From the NCBI GenBank assembly GCA_022798155.1, contig JAAWLY010000002.1, positions 1-32,167 of the forward strand: DNA of 32,167 nucleotides, given 5' to 3'. The position numbers were made by a program, and so were the translations under genes. Each line of letters starts with the position of its first letter. Within the stretch, counting starts at the first letter, position 1. Shown here one piece after another: positions 13,889 through 21,798 of this stretch. The notes beneath the pieces were generated by a model that did not search any database, was not told the origin of the DNA, and saw nothing but the letters and a program-made list of their open reading frames with translations. The stretch is from Lawsonibacter sp. Lineage in GTDB: Bacteria; Bacillota; Clostridia; Oscillospirales; Oscillospiraceae.

Positions 13889-16822
13889 ATGAGTCTTCGC
13901 GTCGGCATCGACATCGGTTCCACCACTGTCAAGGTGGTGGTGCTGGACGAACAAAATAAACTGCTCTTCCGCTCCTACGAGCGCCATTTCTCCAAAACCC
14001 GGGAGCGGGCCCTGGAGACGTTGGCCTCCATCCGGGACATGCTCTCGGGCCAGGACATCAAGGCCACCATCACCGGCTCCGCCGGCCTGGGGGTGGCCAC
14101 CGCCGCGGGCATCGACTTTGTCCAGGAGGTGTACGCCACCGCCGCCGCGGTGAACACCTACATCCCAGACACCGACGCGGTCATCGAGCTGGGGGGCGAG
14201 GACGCCAAGATCATCTTCTTTGGCGGGGCGCTGGAGGAGCGGATGAACGGCTCCTGCGCCGGGGGCACCGGGGCCTTTATCGACCAGATGGCCACCCTGA
14301 TGAATGTATCCGTCAAAGAGCTGGACGAGCTGAGTCTGAAGCACGTGAAAATTTACCCCATCGCCTCCCGGTGCGGCGTCTTTGCTAAGAGCGACATCCA
14401 GCCCATCCTGAACCAAGGCGGCCGGAAGGAGGACGTAGCCGCCTCTATCTTCCAGGCGGTGGTGGACCAGACGGTGGCCGGCCTGACCCAGGGCCGGGAG
14501 CTGAAGGGAAAGATCGTCTTTCTGGGCGGGCCGCTGCACTTCCTGATGGGCCTGCGCCAGCGGTTCGTGGAGACATTGAAGCTGGACGGCAACCACGCCG
14601 TTTTCCCCCAGGACGGGGACTGCTTTGCCGCCATGGGGGCCGCCCTGTGCGCCACCGACTACTCCCCCGCCCCCTTTGAGACGCTGATGAAAAAGCTGGA
14701 GGACAGCGCCGCCGCCACCACGGTGGTGGACACCATGCCCCCCCTGTTTACCAGCGAGGAGGAGTACGACGTCTTCTCCGCCCGGCACAACGCCAGCCGC
14801 CCCCCGGAGGCGGACATCGGTACATATACCGGCCCGGCCTATCTGGGGCTGGACGCCGGCTCCACCACCACCAAAATGGTGCTCATCGCCCCCGACGGCG
14901 GGCTGCTGTACACCTATTACCACTCCAACCTGGGCAACCCGGTGGCCATCGTGTTGGAGCAGCTGAAGGAGATTTACAAGCTGTGCGGCGACCGGATCGT
15001 GATAAAGGGCGCCGCCGTCACCGGCTACGGCGAGGATCTGATTAAAAACGCCTTCTCCTGCGACCTGGGCCTGGTGGAAACTATGGCCCACTACAAGGCC
15101 GCCGCCCACTTTGAGCCCTCGGTGGACTTCATCATCGACATCGGCGGCCAGGACATGAAGTGCTTCAAGATCCGCAACGGCGCTGTGGACTCCATCATGC
15201 TCAACGAGGCCTGCTCCTCGGGCTGCGGCTCCTTTATCGAGACTTTCGCTAGGGCTCTGGGCTACGAGATCGCCGACTTTGCCAAGTTGGGCCTGTTCAC
15301 CCAGAAGCCGGTCAACCTGGGCTCCCGGTGCACGGTATTTATGAACTCCAGCGTCAAACAGGCCCAGAAGGACGGGGCCAGTGTGGAGGATATCTCCGCC
15401 GGGCTGTCCATCTCCATTGTGAAAAACGCCATTTACAAGGTGATCCGGGCCGCCTCCGCCGACGATTTGGGCCGGCATATCGTGGTCCAGGGGGGCACCT
15501 TCCACAACGACGCGGTGCTCCGGGCCTTTGAGCAAGAGATCGGCCGGGAGGTCACCCGCCCGGTGATTGCCGGGATGATGGGGGCCTTTGGGGCCGCCCT
15601 GGCCGCCCGTGACTTGGGGCTGGAGCAGTCCGCCCTGCTGTCCCGGGAAGCGCTGGAGCACTTTACCCACACCGCCAAGCCCGCCACCTGCGGGCTGTGC
15701 ACCAACCACTGTTCCCTAACGGTGAACTCCTTCGACGGCGGGCGGCGGTTTGTGTCCGGCAACCGGTGCTCCCGCCCCTTGGGAGAGGAGCCCCACCGCC
15801 AGCCCGACCTGATGCGGTATAAATACACAGCCCTCCGCGCCCTCCAGGGCAAGGGGCAGGGGAACGGCTCCCGGGGAAAAATCGGCATCCCCTTCGGGCT
15901 GAATATGTACGAAAACCTCCCCTTCTGGTTCGAGCTGTTCACCAGGCTGAATTTCGAGGTCGTCCTCTCCCCCGAGTCCTCCCGAAAGCTCTACCTGAAG
16001 GGCCAGCGCACCATTCCCTCTGACACGGTGTGCTACCCCGCAAAGCTCCTCCACGGCCATGTGGAGGCCCTGGTGGAGGCGGGGGTGGACGCTATCTGGT
16101 ACCCCTGTATGTCCTACAACAACGACGAGGGCATCGGCGACAACCACTACAACTGCCCCGTGGTGGCCTATTACCCCGAGCTGCTCTCCGCCAACGTCCC
16201 TGCCCTGAAACAGACCCGATTCCTGGACCCCTACGTGGGCCTGTGGCGGCACAAGGACTTTGAAAAGCGCTTTGCCGCCATGATGCTGGAGCAGTTCTCC
16301 ATCCCCAAAAAGGAGACCAAGGCTGCCGCTGAAGAGGCATACCGGGCCTATGAGGCCTATGTCCACGACGTGCAGGAGACAGGCCGGCAATACATCGAAA
16401 AGGCCCGGGCCGAGGGGCGCAGTATCATCGTGGCCTGCGGCCGGCCCTACCACATCGACCCGGAGATCAATCACGGCATCAACGACCTGATTACCTCTTT
16501 CGGTCTGGTGCTGGTCACCGAGGACGCTCTCAGCTACCTGGAGGGCTACGCCCCCCGGAAGGTGCTCAATCAGTGGACTTTCCAGAGCCGGATGTATAAC
16601 GCCGCCCGATATGTGTGTACCCAGCCCGACATGCAGGTGGTGCAGCTGGTCAGCTTTGGCTGCGGCACCGACGCCATCACCACCGATGAGATGCGTGCCA
16701 TCCTGGAGGAGGGCGGCAAGCTGTATACCCAGCTGAAAATCGACGACATCAGCAACCTGGGGGCGGTGAAGATCCGCATCCGCTCGCTGATCGCCGCCAT
16801 CGAGGCCAGGAAAAAATCGTAG
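13889..16822 (+). CDS. Acyl-CoA dehydratase activase-like protein: two BadF/HgdC ATPase domains plus DUF2229-type region
   Basis: 977 residues. Two ASKHA-fold domains follow each other. The first starts VGIDIGSTTVKVV (about 4-16) and has SCAGGTGAFID with Cys123. The second starts LGLDAGSTTTKMV near 324 and has EACSSGCGSFIETFA with Cys442 and Cys446. In HgdC-type activases the equivalent cysteine binds a [4Fe-4S] cluster bridging the dimer. From about 595 a C-x2-C-x3-C motif (Cys601/604/608) opens a DUF2229-like region. Known activases use ATP to inject an electron into 2-hydroxyacyl-CoA dehydratases; the role of this large two-domain family is not established. Its TAG stop lies inside a REP-like element. 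In many Clostridia the homologue is one chain of about 1,400 residues that includes the next gene. Confidence 0.9.
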   Translation: MSLRVGIDIGSTTVKVVVLDEQNKLLFRSYERHFSKTRERALETLASIRDMLSGQDIKATITGSAGLGVATAAGIDFVQEVYATAAAVNTYIPDTDAVIELGGEDAKIIFFGGALEERMNGSCAGGTGAFIDQMATLMNVSVKELDELSLKHVKIYPIASRCGVFAKSDIQPILNQGGRKEDVAASIFQAVVDQTVAGLTQGRELKGKIVFLGGPLHFLMGLRQRFVETLKLDGNHAVFPQDGDCFAAMGAALCATDYSPAPFETLMKKLEDSAAATTVVDTMPPLFTSEEEYDVFSARHNASRPPEADIGTYTGPAYLGLDAGSTTTKMVLIAPDGGLLYTYYHSNLGNPVAIVLEQLKEIYKLCGDRIVIKGAAVTGYGEDLIKNAFSCDLGLVETMAHYKAAAHFEPSVDFIIDIGGQDMKCFKIRNGAVDSIMLNEACSSGCGSFIETFARALGYEIADFAKLGLFTQKPVNLGSRCTVFMNSSVKQAQKDGASVEDISAGLSISIVKNAIYKVIRAASADDLGRHIVVQGGTFHNDAVLRAFEQEIGREVTRPVIAGMMGAFGAALAARDLGLEQSALLSREALEHFTHTAKPATCGLCTNHCSLTVNSFDGGRRFVSGNRCSRPLGEEPHRQPDLMRYKYTALRALQGKGQGNGSRGKIGIPFGLNMYENLPFWFELFTRLNFEVVLSPESSRKLYLKGQRTIPSDTVCYPAKLLHGHVEALVEAGVDAIWYPCMSYNNDEGIGDNHYNCPVVAYYPELLSANVPALKQTRFLDPYVGLWRHKDFEKRFAAMMLEQFSIPKKETKAAAEEAYRAYEAYVHDVQETGRQYIEKARAEGRSIIVACGRPYHIDPEINHGINDLITSFGLVLVTEDALSYLEGYAPRKVLNQWTFQSRMYNAARYVCTQPDMQVVQLVSFGCGTDAITTDEMRAILEEGGKLYTQLKIDDISNLGAVKIRIRSLIAAIEARKKS

Positions 16823-16896
16823 GGGCGCATATTATGCGCCCGCCATTTTCAGAAACGTCTTCATAATAACGCGGGCGGATGATATCCGCCCCTACA
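16819..16896. repeat. REP-like hairpin pair, copy C, between the two activase genes
   Basis: The left end GTAGGGGCGC and right end CCCCTACA bound two inverted hairpins (GGGCGCAT/ATGCGCCC and GGGCGGAT/ATCCGCCC) joined by about 30 nt. The TAG at 16820-16822 within the left end is the stop codon of the upstream 977-aa protein. The next gene's ribosome site lies 20 nt after the right end. Confidence 0.88.
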
Positions 16897-16930
16897 GAAT
16901 CGGCATATATCCACGAAAGGAGTTCCCACC

Positions 16931-18265
16931 ATGGCAAAATTGGTCTATGACGACACCGGCCGTCTCCTGTTCACCAAGGAGATGAAGGCGGAGTACACCC
17001 TTCTCATGCCCCAGATGCTCCCCGTCCACTTTGGCATGATGAAAAAGCTGCTGGAGTGCGAGGGCTACAAGGTGGATATGCTCACCACCAACCACCGGGG
17101 CATTGTGGACGAGGGTCTGAAATACGTCCATAACGACACCTGCTACCCCGCCCTGCTGGTCATCGGCCAGCTCATCGACGCGGTGAAGCACGGGGGCTAC
17201 GCCCCCCACAAGGTGGGGCTGCTCATCACCCAGACCGGCGGCGGCTGTCGGGCCAGCAACTACATCCATCTGCTGCGCAAGGCCCTGGAAAAGGCGGACA
17301 TGGCCTACATCCCCGTGGTGTCGGTCAACCTGTCCGGGCTGGAGAAAAACCCCGGCTTTTCCCTGACTCTGCCCTTCATCCGCAAGGCGGTGTACGCCAT
17401 GATGTACGGCGACATTATCGTCAACGTGGCCAACCAGGTCCGGCCCTACGAGGTGGAGGCGGGAGCCAGCGACGTCATGATCGACCGCTGGTCCCAGCGG
17501 CTGGTAGACGGCTTCCAGGCGGGCAAGGGCATGAGCCGTAAGCAGATGCGCGCTAACTTCAACGCCATCTGTTCCGACTTTGCCGCCATCCCCATGGCGG
17601 GGGAGCCCAAGATCCGGGTAGGGGTCGTGGGGGAAATCTATGTAAAGTTCGCCCCTTTGGGCAACAACAACCTGGAAAAGTTCCTCCTCTCTGAGGGGGT
17701 GGAGCCGGTGGTCCCCGGGCTGACCGACTTTATCATTTTCAAGATCTACAACCGGGTAGCCGATGTGGAGCTGTACGGCGGCCACTGGATCAAGAAATTC
17801 GGCTGTAAGGTGTTTATGAAGTACATCGAGGCCTGCCAGCGGGACATGATCGCCGCTCTGGGGCACTCCGGCCGCTTCCGCGCCCCCGGTACCTTCCAGG
17901 ACCTGCACCGCATGGTCCAGGGCTACCTGGGAGACGGCAACAAAATGGGGGAGGGTTGGCTGCTCACCGCCGAGATGCTGGAGCTCATCCACTCGGGAAC
18001 CAACAACATCGTCTGCACCCAGCCCTTCGGCTGCCTGCCCAACCATATCGTGGGCAAGGGGATGATCCGCAAGCTGAAAGACGACTACCCCTACAGCAAC
18101 ATCGTGGCCATCGACTACGACCCAGGCGCCACCCGTATCAACCAGGAAAACCGCATCAAGCTGATGCTGGCCAACGCCAAGGGCCTGACCCATCAGGAGG
18201 GCGCCCGCCCCACAGCGGACGCCCAGCCCGAGCCGGAGCCCCGGCTGGCCCACGCCAATGTCTAG
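16931..18265 (+). CDS. 2-Hydroxyacyl-CoA dehydratase (HgdB/CoA-activase C-terminal)-like protein
   Basis: 444 residues, starting at an ATG with AAAGGAG 8 nt upstream. It resembles the C-terminal third of the single-chain activase-related proteins. Residues about 15-60 carry the family-typical FTKEMKAEYTLLMPQM segment. Conserved cysteine motifs follow (NDTCYPALLVIGQ; QTGGGCRASNY; TQPFGCLPNHIVGKG). These cysteines could bind an iron-sulfur cluster as in dehydratase subunits. It should act with the 977-aa protein just upstream. The last about 20 residues (Pro/Ala/Glu-rich) look unstructured. Its TAG stop seems to have been created by a MITE-like insertion into a TAA. Confidence 0.88.
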   Translation: MAKLVYDDTGRLLFTKEMKAEYTLLMPQMLPVHFGMMKKLLECEGYKVDMLTTNHRGIVDEGLKYVHNDTCYPALLVIGQLIDAVKHGGYAPHKVGLLITQTGGGCRASNYIHLLRKALEKADMAYIPVVSVNLSGLEKNPGFSLTLPFIRKAVYAMMYGDIIVNVANQVRPYEVEAGASDVMIDRWSQRLVDGFQAGKGMSRKQMRANFNAICSDFAAIPMAGEPKIRVGVVGEIYVKFAPLGNNNLEKFLLSEGVEPVVPGLTDFIIFKIYNRVADVELYGGHWIKKFGCKVFMKYIEACQRDMIAALGHSGRFRAPGTFQDLHRMVQGYLGDGNKMGEGWLLTAEMLELIHSGTNNIVCTQPFGCLPNHIVGKGMIRKLKDDYPYSNIVAIDYDPGATRINQENRIKLMLANAKGLTHQEGARPTADAQPEPEPRLAHANV

Positions 18266-18346
18266 GGCTTGTTTGAAAAATGTCAAAACATCCAATCGGC
18301 GGGCCTTTCGCCGCTGTGCATTCTTCCATTTTTCAAACGGCGCCTA
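18263..18346. mobile_element. MITE-like element, copy 1 (80 nt plus flanking TA)
   Basis: An 80-nt element (18265-18344) is flanked on both sides by TA. Its 18-nt terminal inverted repeats agree at 14 of 18 positions, with the inner 12 nt (GTTTGAAAAATG) identical. No ORF is present. The left TA plus the element's first G form the stop codon of the gene ending at 18265. The same family occurs at 29050-29215. TA flanks and short TIRs are typical of IS630/Tc1-mariner-mobilised MITEs; the family assignment is inference. Confidence 0.8.
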
Positions 18347-18386
18347 ATCCATCCTGCCAGCGCCCGGTATCTTCTCACTACGACAT

Positions 18387-18421
18387 AAAAACCGCCCCAC
18401 CAATTGGTGGGGTGGTTTTTT
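18387..18421. terminator. Bidirectional terminator between convergent genes
   Basis: The hairpin AACCGCCCCACC / GGTGGGGTGGTT with an AATT centre has T-runs on both strands. It serves the minus-strand membrane protein gene (stop at 18432) and possibly the plus-strand activase operon. Confidence 0.88.
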
Positions 18422-18431
18422 AGCCCTATAT

Positions 18432-19187
18432 TCACATCAGCTTGACGGTATAGTAAACGAACAGAGCAAACATCCACGCCACCATCACATAGATCAGGTA
18501 GTAGGACACCATACCGCCGAGCAGCATGGCCACAGCAATAGCCGCTATGCTGGCCGCACAGGTGGCCAGCAGCACCGTGTAATTGGTCTTTTGGGGCAGG
18601 AAGGAGATACCGCCGGGCAGAACGCCGTCGTTCTTCTTCATCAAAAGCGCCGCCGCCGCTACCAGTGCGATGGCCGCCAGAAGCAACACCACCTCCAGCA
18701 CCGTATTGGTGCTGCTGCGCACAAACCACAACGCCAGAATAGACATTCCACAGGCGCTGGCTGCCAGGAAAAACTCCCGCTGGTAGATATAGTACACCAG
18801 CGCCAGCACCGCCCAGGCCGCCACCAGCCAGAACAGCATGGACAGGCCGGGCCCCTGGAACTTGATGATTACATGGGAACACACGCTGACCGCGGCCAAA
18901 ACGATGGTCACAATCAGGGGCAGGGCAAATTTCTTATGCTGCTTGAGCTGCCAGCCCGTCCAAACCAGTCCCAATATGGTGGCGATGGGCATCGTCTTGC
19001 GCAGGAACCTGAGGATATTATCCAGCGCGAGAGTAATGTCGATCTCACTCATATAGAAATTGATATAGTAGCGATTGACAAGCACCAGCAGAGCTTCCAA
19101 TACAACCGCTCCTACCACCCATAGCAGGCCGCGCTGCAGCGCGATATCCTCTTGACGGCGGCGTTCTTCTCTCTGTTTCTTATCCAT
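18432..19187 (-). CDS. Multi-pass membrane protein, unknown
   Basis: 251 residues. A charged N-terminus (KKQREERRRQED) is followed by about seven or eight hydrophobic helices spread from residue 22 to the end, with a basic cytoplasmic-looking loop near residue 80 (KQHKKFA) and another with MKKNDG near 187. I recognise no family motif. The start ATG has AAGGAG about 11 nt upstream. It stands alone, with a terminator shared with the convergent operon. It is an integral cytoplasmic-membrane protein with function unknown. Confidence 0.8.
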   Translation of the reverse strand: MDKKQREERRRQEDIALQRGLLWVVGAVVLEALLVLVNRYYINFYMSEIDITLALDNILRFLRKTMPIATILGLVWTGWQLKQHKKFALPLIVTIVLAAVSVCSHVIIKFQGPGLSMLFWLVAAWAVLALVYYIYQREFFLAASACGMSILALWFVRSSTNTVLEVVLLLAAIALVAAAALLMKKNDGVLPGGISFLPQKTNYTVLLATCAASIAAIAVAMLLGGMVSYYLIYVMVAWMFALFVYYTVKLM

Positions 19188-19469
19188 GCGTCTTCATTCT
19201 CCTTGCTGCGGGCCGCCATGGCCCGGTTGAGTATTCTAAATGACATCCGTATATCCAGACATTTTATTATTGTACCAGATGACGGTTTTTTTTGCAAGAC
19301 TTAAAACGGGAAAAGTATCCAAATTTCCAAAACAACTTTCAAACTTCTTCCTGATGGATGCACGAAAAGGTCGAAGCCGCCCGCCTTGCCAGCCACACAT
19401 CGGGGGGGGAAAATCATAAAATAGCAGAGGGGTGGATTCCCCAATGTCCCCAAAGAAAGGAGGCTGGAT
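19188..19469. other. Intergenic gap between divergent membrane-protein genes
   Basis: This 282-nt gap holds the two divergent ribosome sites. A TAAAAT at 19417-19422 could be a -10 for the plus-strand gene, but no -35 matches it at the right spacing. I see no RNA gene or repeat. Confidence 0.5.
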
Positions 19470-19664
19470 ATGGATTTTCTGCAAAAGCGGCTGTCCCGGC
19501 TGCTCACCGTAAAAAGTCTTGTCACCTTGATGCTCACCCTGGTCTTTGCCTTTCTGGCTCTGCGGGGAGCCATCGACCAGGACTTTATGACCATATATGC
19601 CGTGATCATCTCCTTCTACTTCGGCACCCAGAGTCCGGAGGTCAAGGAAGAAAATAAATCCTGA
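19470..19664 (+). CDS. Small single- or double-pass membrane protein, 64 aa
   Basis: GGAGG lies 6 nt before the ATG. The product has an amphipathic basic start (MDFLQKRLSRLL), a hydrophobic segment at about 16-33, a second at about 38-54 ending in FYFGTQSPE, and a charged tail. Short proteins ending in (F)YFGTQS occur in Clostridia, sometimes in prophages near holin or lysis genes, but no phage gene is near here. A clean terminator follows. Function unknown. Confidence 0.75.
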   Translation: MDFLQKRLSRLLTVKSLVTLMLTLVFAFLALRGAIDQDFMTIYAVIISFYFGTQSPEVKEENKS

Positions 19665-19672
19665 TTGCCAAG

Positions 19673-19696
19673 CCCGCCCCCACCGGGCGGGTTTTT
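19673..19696 (+). terminator. Terminator of the 64-aa membrane protein gene
   Basis: CCCGCCC pairs with GGGCGGG around a 5-nt loop, followed by TTTTT. The last T is also the first base of the stop complement of the convergent M42 gene. Confidence 0.85.
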
Positions 19697-20682
19697 CAGT
19701 GCTGGACGAAGGCGGCGATGAGCCGGACGCAGGCCTGGGCATCCTGGAGGTCGGCGGTCTCCGCCGGGGTGTGGATATACCGGCAGGGGATAGAGACGCC
19801 TCCGGTCTTTACCCCCAGGCGGGTGGTGTGGATGGCCCCGGCATCGGTGCCGCCCCCCCGCATGATGTCCCGCTGGACAAGGATGTCCTCCGTCTTGGCC
19901 AGCTCCTCCAGCCTTGCGACGATCTCGGGGTGGCAGATGATGGAGGAGTCCATCACCTTGATGGCCGCCCCATTGCCCAGCTGGGCGGTGCCGCTTTTTT
20001 CTGAGCCGGGGGTGTCGTTCACGTCGGTAACATCCACAGCGATGCCAACATCCGGTTCCACCCACCAGGCGGCGGTGCGCGCTCCCCGCAGGCCCACCTC
20101 CTCCTGGACGGTGAAAACCATCCACAGGTCACAGGAGGGCCGCTCGATCCGCTCCAAGGCGCACAGCAGCACGGCGCAGGCAATGCGGTCGTCCAGATAG
20201 GGCCCCATCACCCGCCCCCCGCGGGTCCGGATGGACCGGTCGTAGACGGCGGTGTCCCCCACCCGAACCAGCTTCCTGGCCGCTTCTTCATTCTCCGCGC
20301 CGATGTCGATGAAGCACTCGTCCAGTTTCAGCTTGCCGAAATCGGCCTTCTCCTCGGGGGCGAATACCCCCTGGACGCCGTTCTTAAACCGGACCGCGCT
20401 GTAGGCCGCCTCCTTGGGGGCGATGCCCCCCAGCCTGCCCACCCGGAGGAAGCCCTCCTTCTCGATGTGGGTGACGATGAAGCCGATACTGTCCATGTGG
20501 GCGGCGAACATTACCCGGGGGCCCTCCCCCTTTTTGCGGACGATGAGATTGCCCAGGGTGTCGGTGAAGATTTCGTCGGCGAAGGGCCGGACCAGCTCCT
20601 CAATTTTCGCCCGGACGTCCTCTTCATCCCCCGAGGGGCCGTGGGCGGCGTTCAGGATTTTCAGTGTTTTTAACAGTTCCAT
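19696..20682 (-). CDS. M42-family aminopeptidase, paralogue 3
   Basis: 328 residues. The M42 metallopeptidase core is complete: first metal ligand AAHMDSIGF, bridging Asp in DDRIAC, catalytic QEEVGLRG, the VDVTDVNDTPG ligand region and the C-terminal RYIHTPAETAD histidine. M42 enzymes form tetrahedral dodecamers that trim peptides in the cytoplasm. CAGGAGG precedes the ATG. It lies downstream of two further M42 genes in the same direction but is separated from them by a REP-like element (20702-20774), so it may be expressed separately or by read-through. Confidence 0.93.
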   Translation of the reverse strand: MELLKTLKILNAAHGPSGDEEDVRAKIEELVRPFADEIFTDTLGNLIVRKKGEGPRVMFAAHMDSIGFIVTHIEKEGFLRVGRLGGIAPKEAAYSAVRFKNGVQGVFAPEEKADFGKLKLDECFIDIGAENEEAARKLVRVGDTAVYDRSIRTRGGRVMGPYLDDRIACAVLLCALERIERPSCDLWMVFTVQEEVGLRGARTAAWWVEPDVGIAVDVTDVNDTPGSEKSGTAQLGNGAAIKVMDSSIICHPEIVARLEELAKTEDILVQRDIMRGGGTDAGAIHTTRLGVKTGGVSIPCRYIHTPAETADLQDAQACVRLIAAFVQH

Positions 20683-20701
20683 AATTCCTCCTGTGTGCGA
20701 T

Positions 20702-20774
20702 TGCAGGGACGCATCATGATGCGTCCGTTTTTGGATGCTGGATTGGGGCGGACACTTCGTGAAGCGTCCCTACA
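20702..20774. repeat. REP-like hairpin pair, copy D
   Basis: The left end is TGCAGGG (one change from TGTAGGG) and the right end is CCCTACA. The hairpins are GGACGCATCATGATGCGTCC and a right unit with GCGTCC. The TAG within the right end, read on the minus strand (20770-20772), is the stop codon of the M42 gene upstream. Confidence 0.85.
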
Positions 20775-21798
20775 TCCGTGCCATCTCCTCCAGGAACAGC
20801 CGGGTCAGTCTCAGCATGTTTTCAAAGTCGGCAACACTCCCCACGCTGGCGGGGGCGTGGAGATACCGCACGGCGGCGGACATGGCGGCCACCCGGACCC
20901 CCGCCTTGGTGCGCTGGATGGTGCGGGCGTCGTTGCCTCCGGCGATATACTCCTTGGTCTGCCAGGGGATGCCGTTCTCTTCACTTAGACGGCGTAACGT
21001 CTCAAAAAGTTCCCGGTCATAGATGGTAGCGCCGTCCATATAGGAGATCACCGGCCCCTTGCCAGGGGCGCACACCCGGCGATGGCCCTCCACCCCGGGC
21101 AGGTCGGCGGCGGTGGTGGTCTCCAGCACCAGGGCGATCTCCGGAGTGACAGAAAATGCCGCACCGAAGGCCCCCCGGGTGCCTACCTCCTCCTGGGCGG
21201 TGAAGGCAAAGGTCACGTCCAGGGGCAGCTCCTCCTCCAGCAGCTTGAGCATCACGGCACAGCCCACCCGGTCGTCGATGGCCTTGGCCTTGAACAGGCC
21301 GTCGCCAAACTCCTCGGGCTTACACACAAACGCGCCGCAGTCTCCCCATTCCACCAGCTTTTCGGCGGATTCCCTATCCTTTGCGCCGATGTCGATATAG
21401 AGAGACTCGGTTTTCGGAGCTTTCTTCCGCTCCTCCTTCGTGGTCAGGTGGATTGCCTTCAGGCCGATGACCCCGGGGACCTGATTCGGTCCAATGACCA
21501 CTGGCTTGCCGATGGCCACCCGGCGGTCCACCCCGCCCACAAAATCAAATTTCAAAAATCCCTCGCCGGTAATGCGGGTGACGATGATCCCCACCTCGTC
21601 CATGTGGGCAGCTAGCATCAGCTTATTTCCGGTGGTTTTTTTGCCCTTTTTGAAGATGATCAGATTTCCCATGACGTCGGTGTGGACGTGGACAGAGGGG
21701 GCAGCCTTCCTTGCCTGGTTGGCAAGATACCAGCGCATTTCGTCCTCCTCTCCGGATACGCCGTTGAGCAGGCACAGCTCTTTCAAGGTGTTCAGCAT
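20770..21798 (-). CDS. M42-family aminopeptidase, paralogue 2
   Basis: 342 residues from the ATG at 21798 (GGAGGACAAACC upstream); a longer frame from 21819 lacks a ribosome site. The M42 set is present: AAHMDEVGI, DDRVGC, QEEVGTRGA and the YLHAPASVGS histidine. The fourth ligand region reads LETTTAADLPG, with Glu where paralogues 1 and 3 have Asp, which is a known variation in M42. Its start overlaps the end of paralogue 1 by 7 nt, so the two are cotranslated. Its stop codon lies inside REP copy D. Confidence 0.93.
   Translation of the reverse strand: MLNTLKELCLLNGVSGEEDEMRWYLANQARKAAPSVHVHTDVMGNLIIFKKGKKTTGNKLMLAAHMDEVGIIVTRITGEGFLKFDFVGGVDRRVAIGKPVVIGPNQVPGVIGLKAIHLTTKEERKKAPKTESLYIDIGAKDRESAEKLVEWGDCGAFVCKPEEFGDGLFKAKAIDDRVGCAVMLKLLEEELPLDVTFAFTAQEEVGTRGAFGAAFSVTPEIALVLETTTAADLPGVEGHRRVCAPGKGPVISYMDGATIYDRELFETLRRLSEENGIPWQTKEYIAGGNDARTIQRTKAGVRVAAMSAAVRYLHAPASVGSVADFENMLRLTRLFLEEMARM

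Noticed and set aside
13868..15709. 613-codon minus-strand open frame opposite the activase gene, and a similar one opposite asnB (11864-13582)
   Set aside because: Both are antisense shadows from third-position GC bias. The opposite strands encode clear enzymes with motifs in order.
16822..16931. Recent frameshift or nonsense mutation splitting one activase gene
   Set aside because: The second ORF has its own strong ribosome site, and removing the REP element does not simply bring the two frames together. It is better treated as two genes, with the element noted at the joint.
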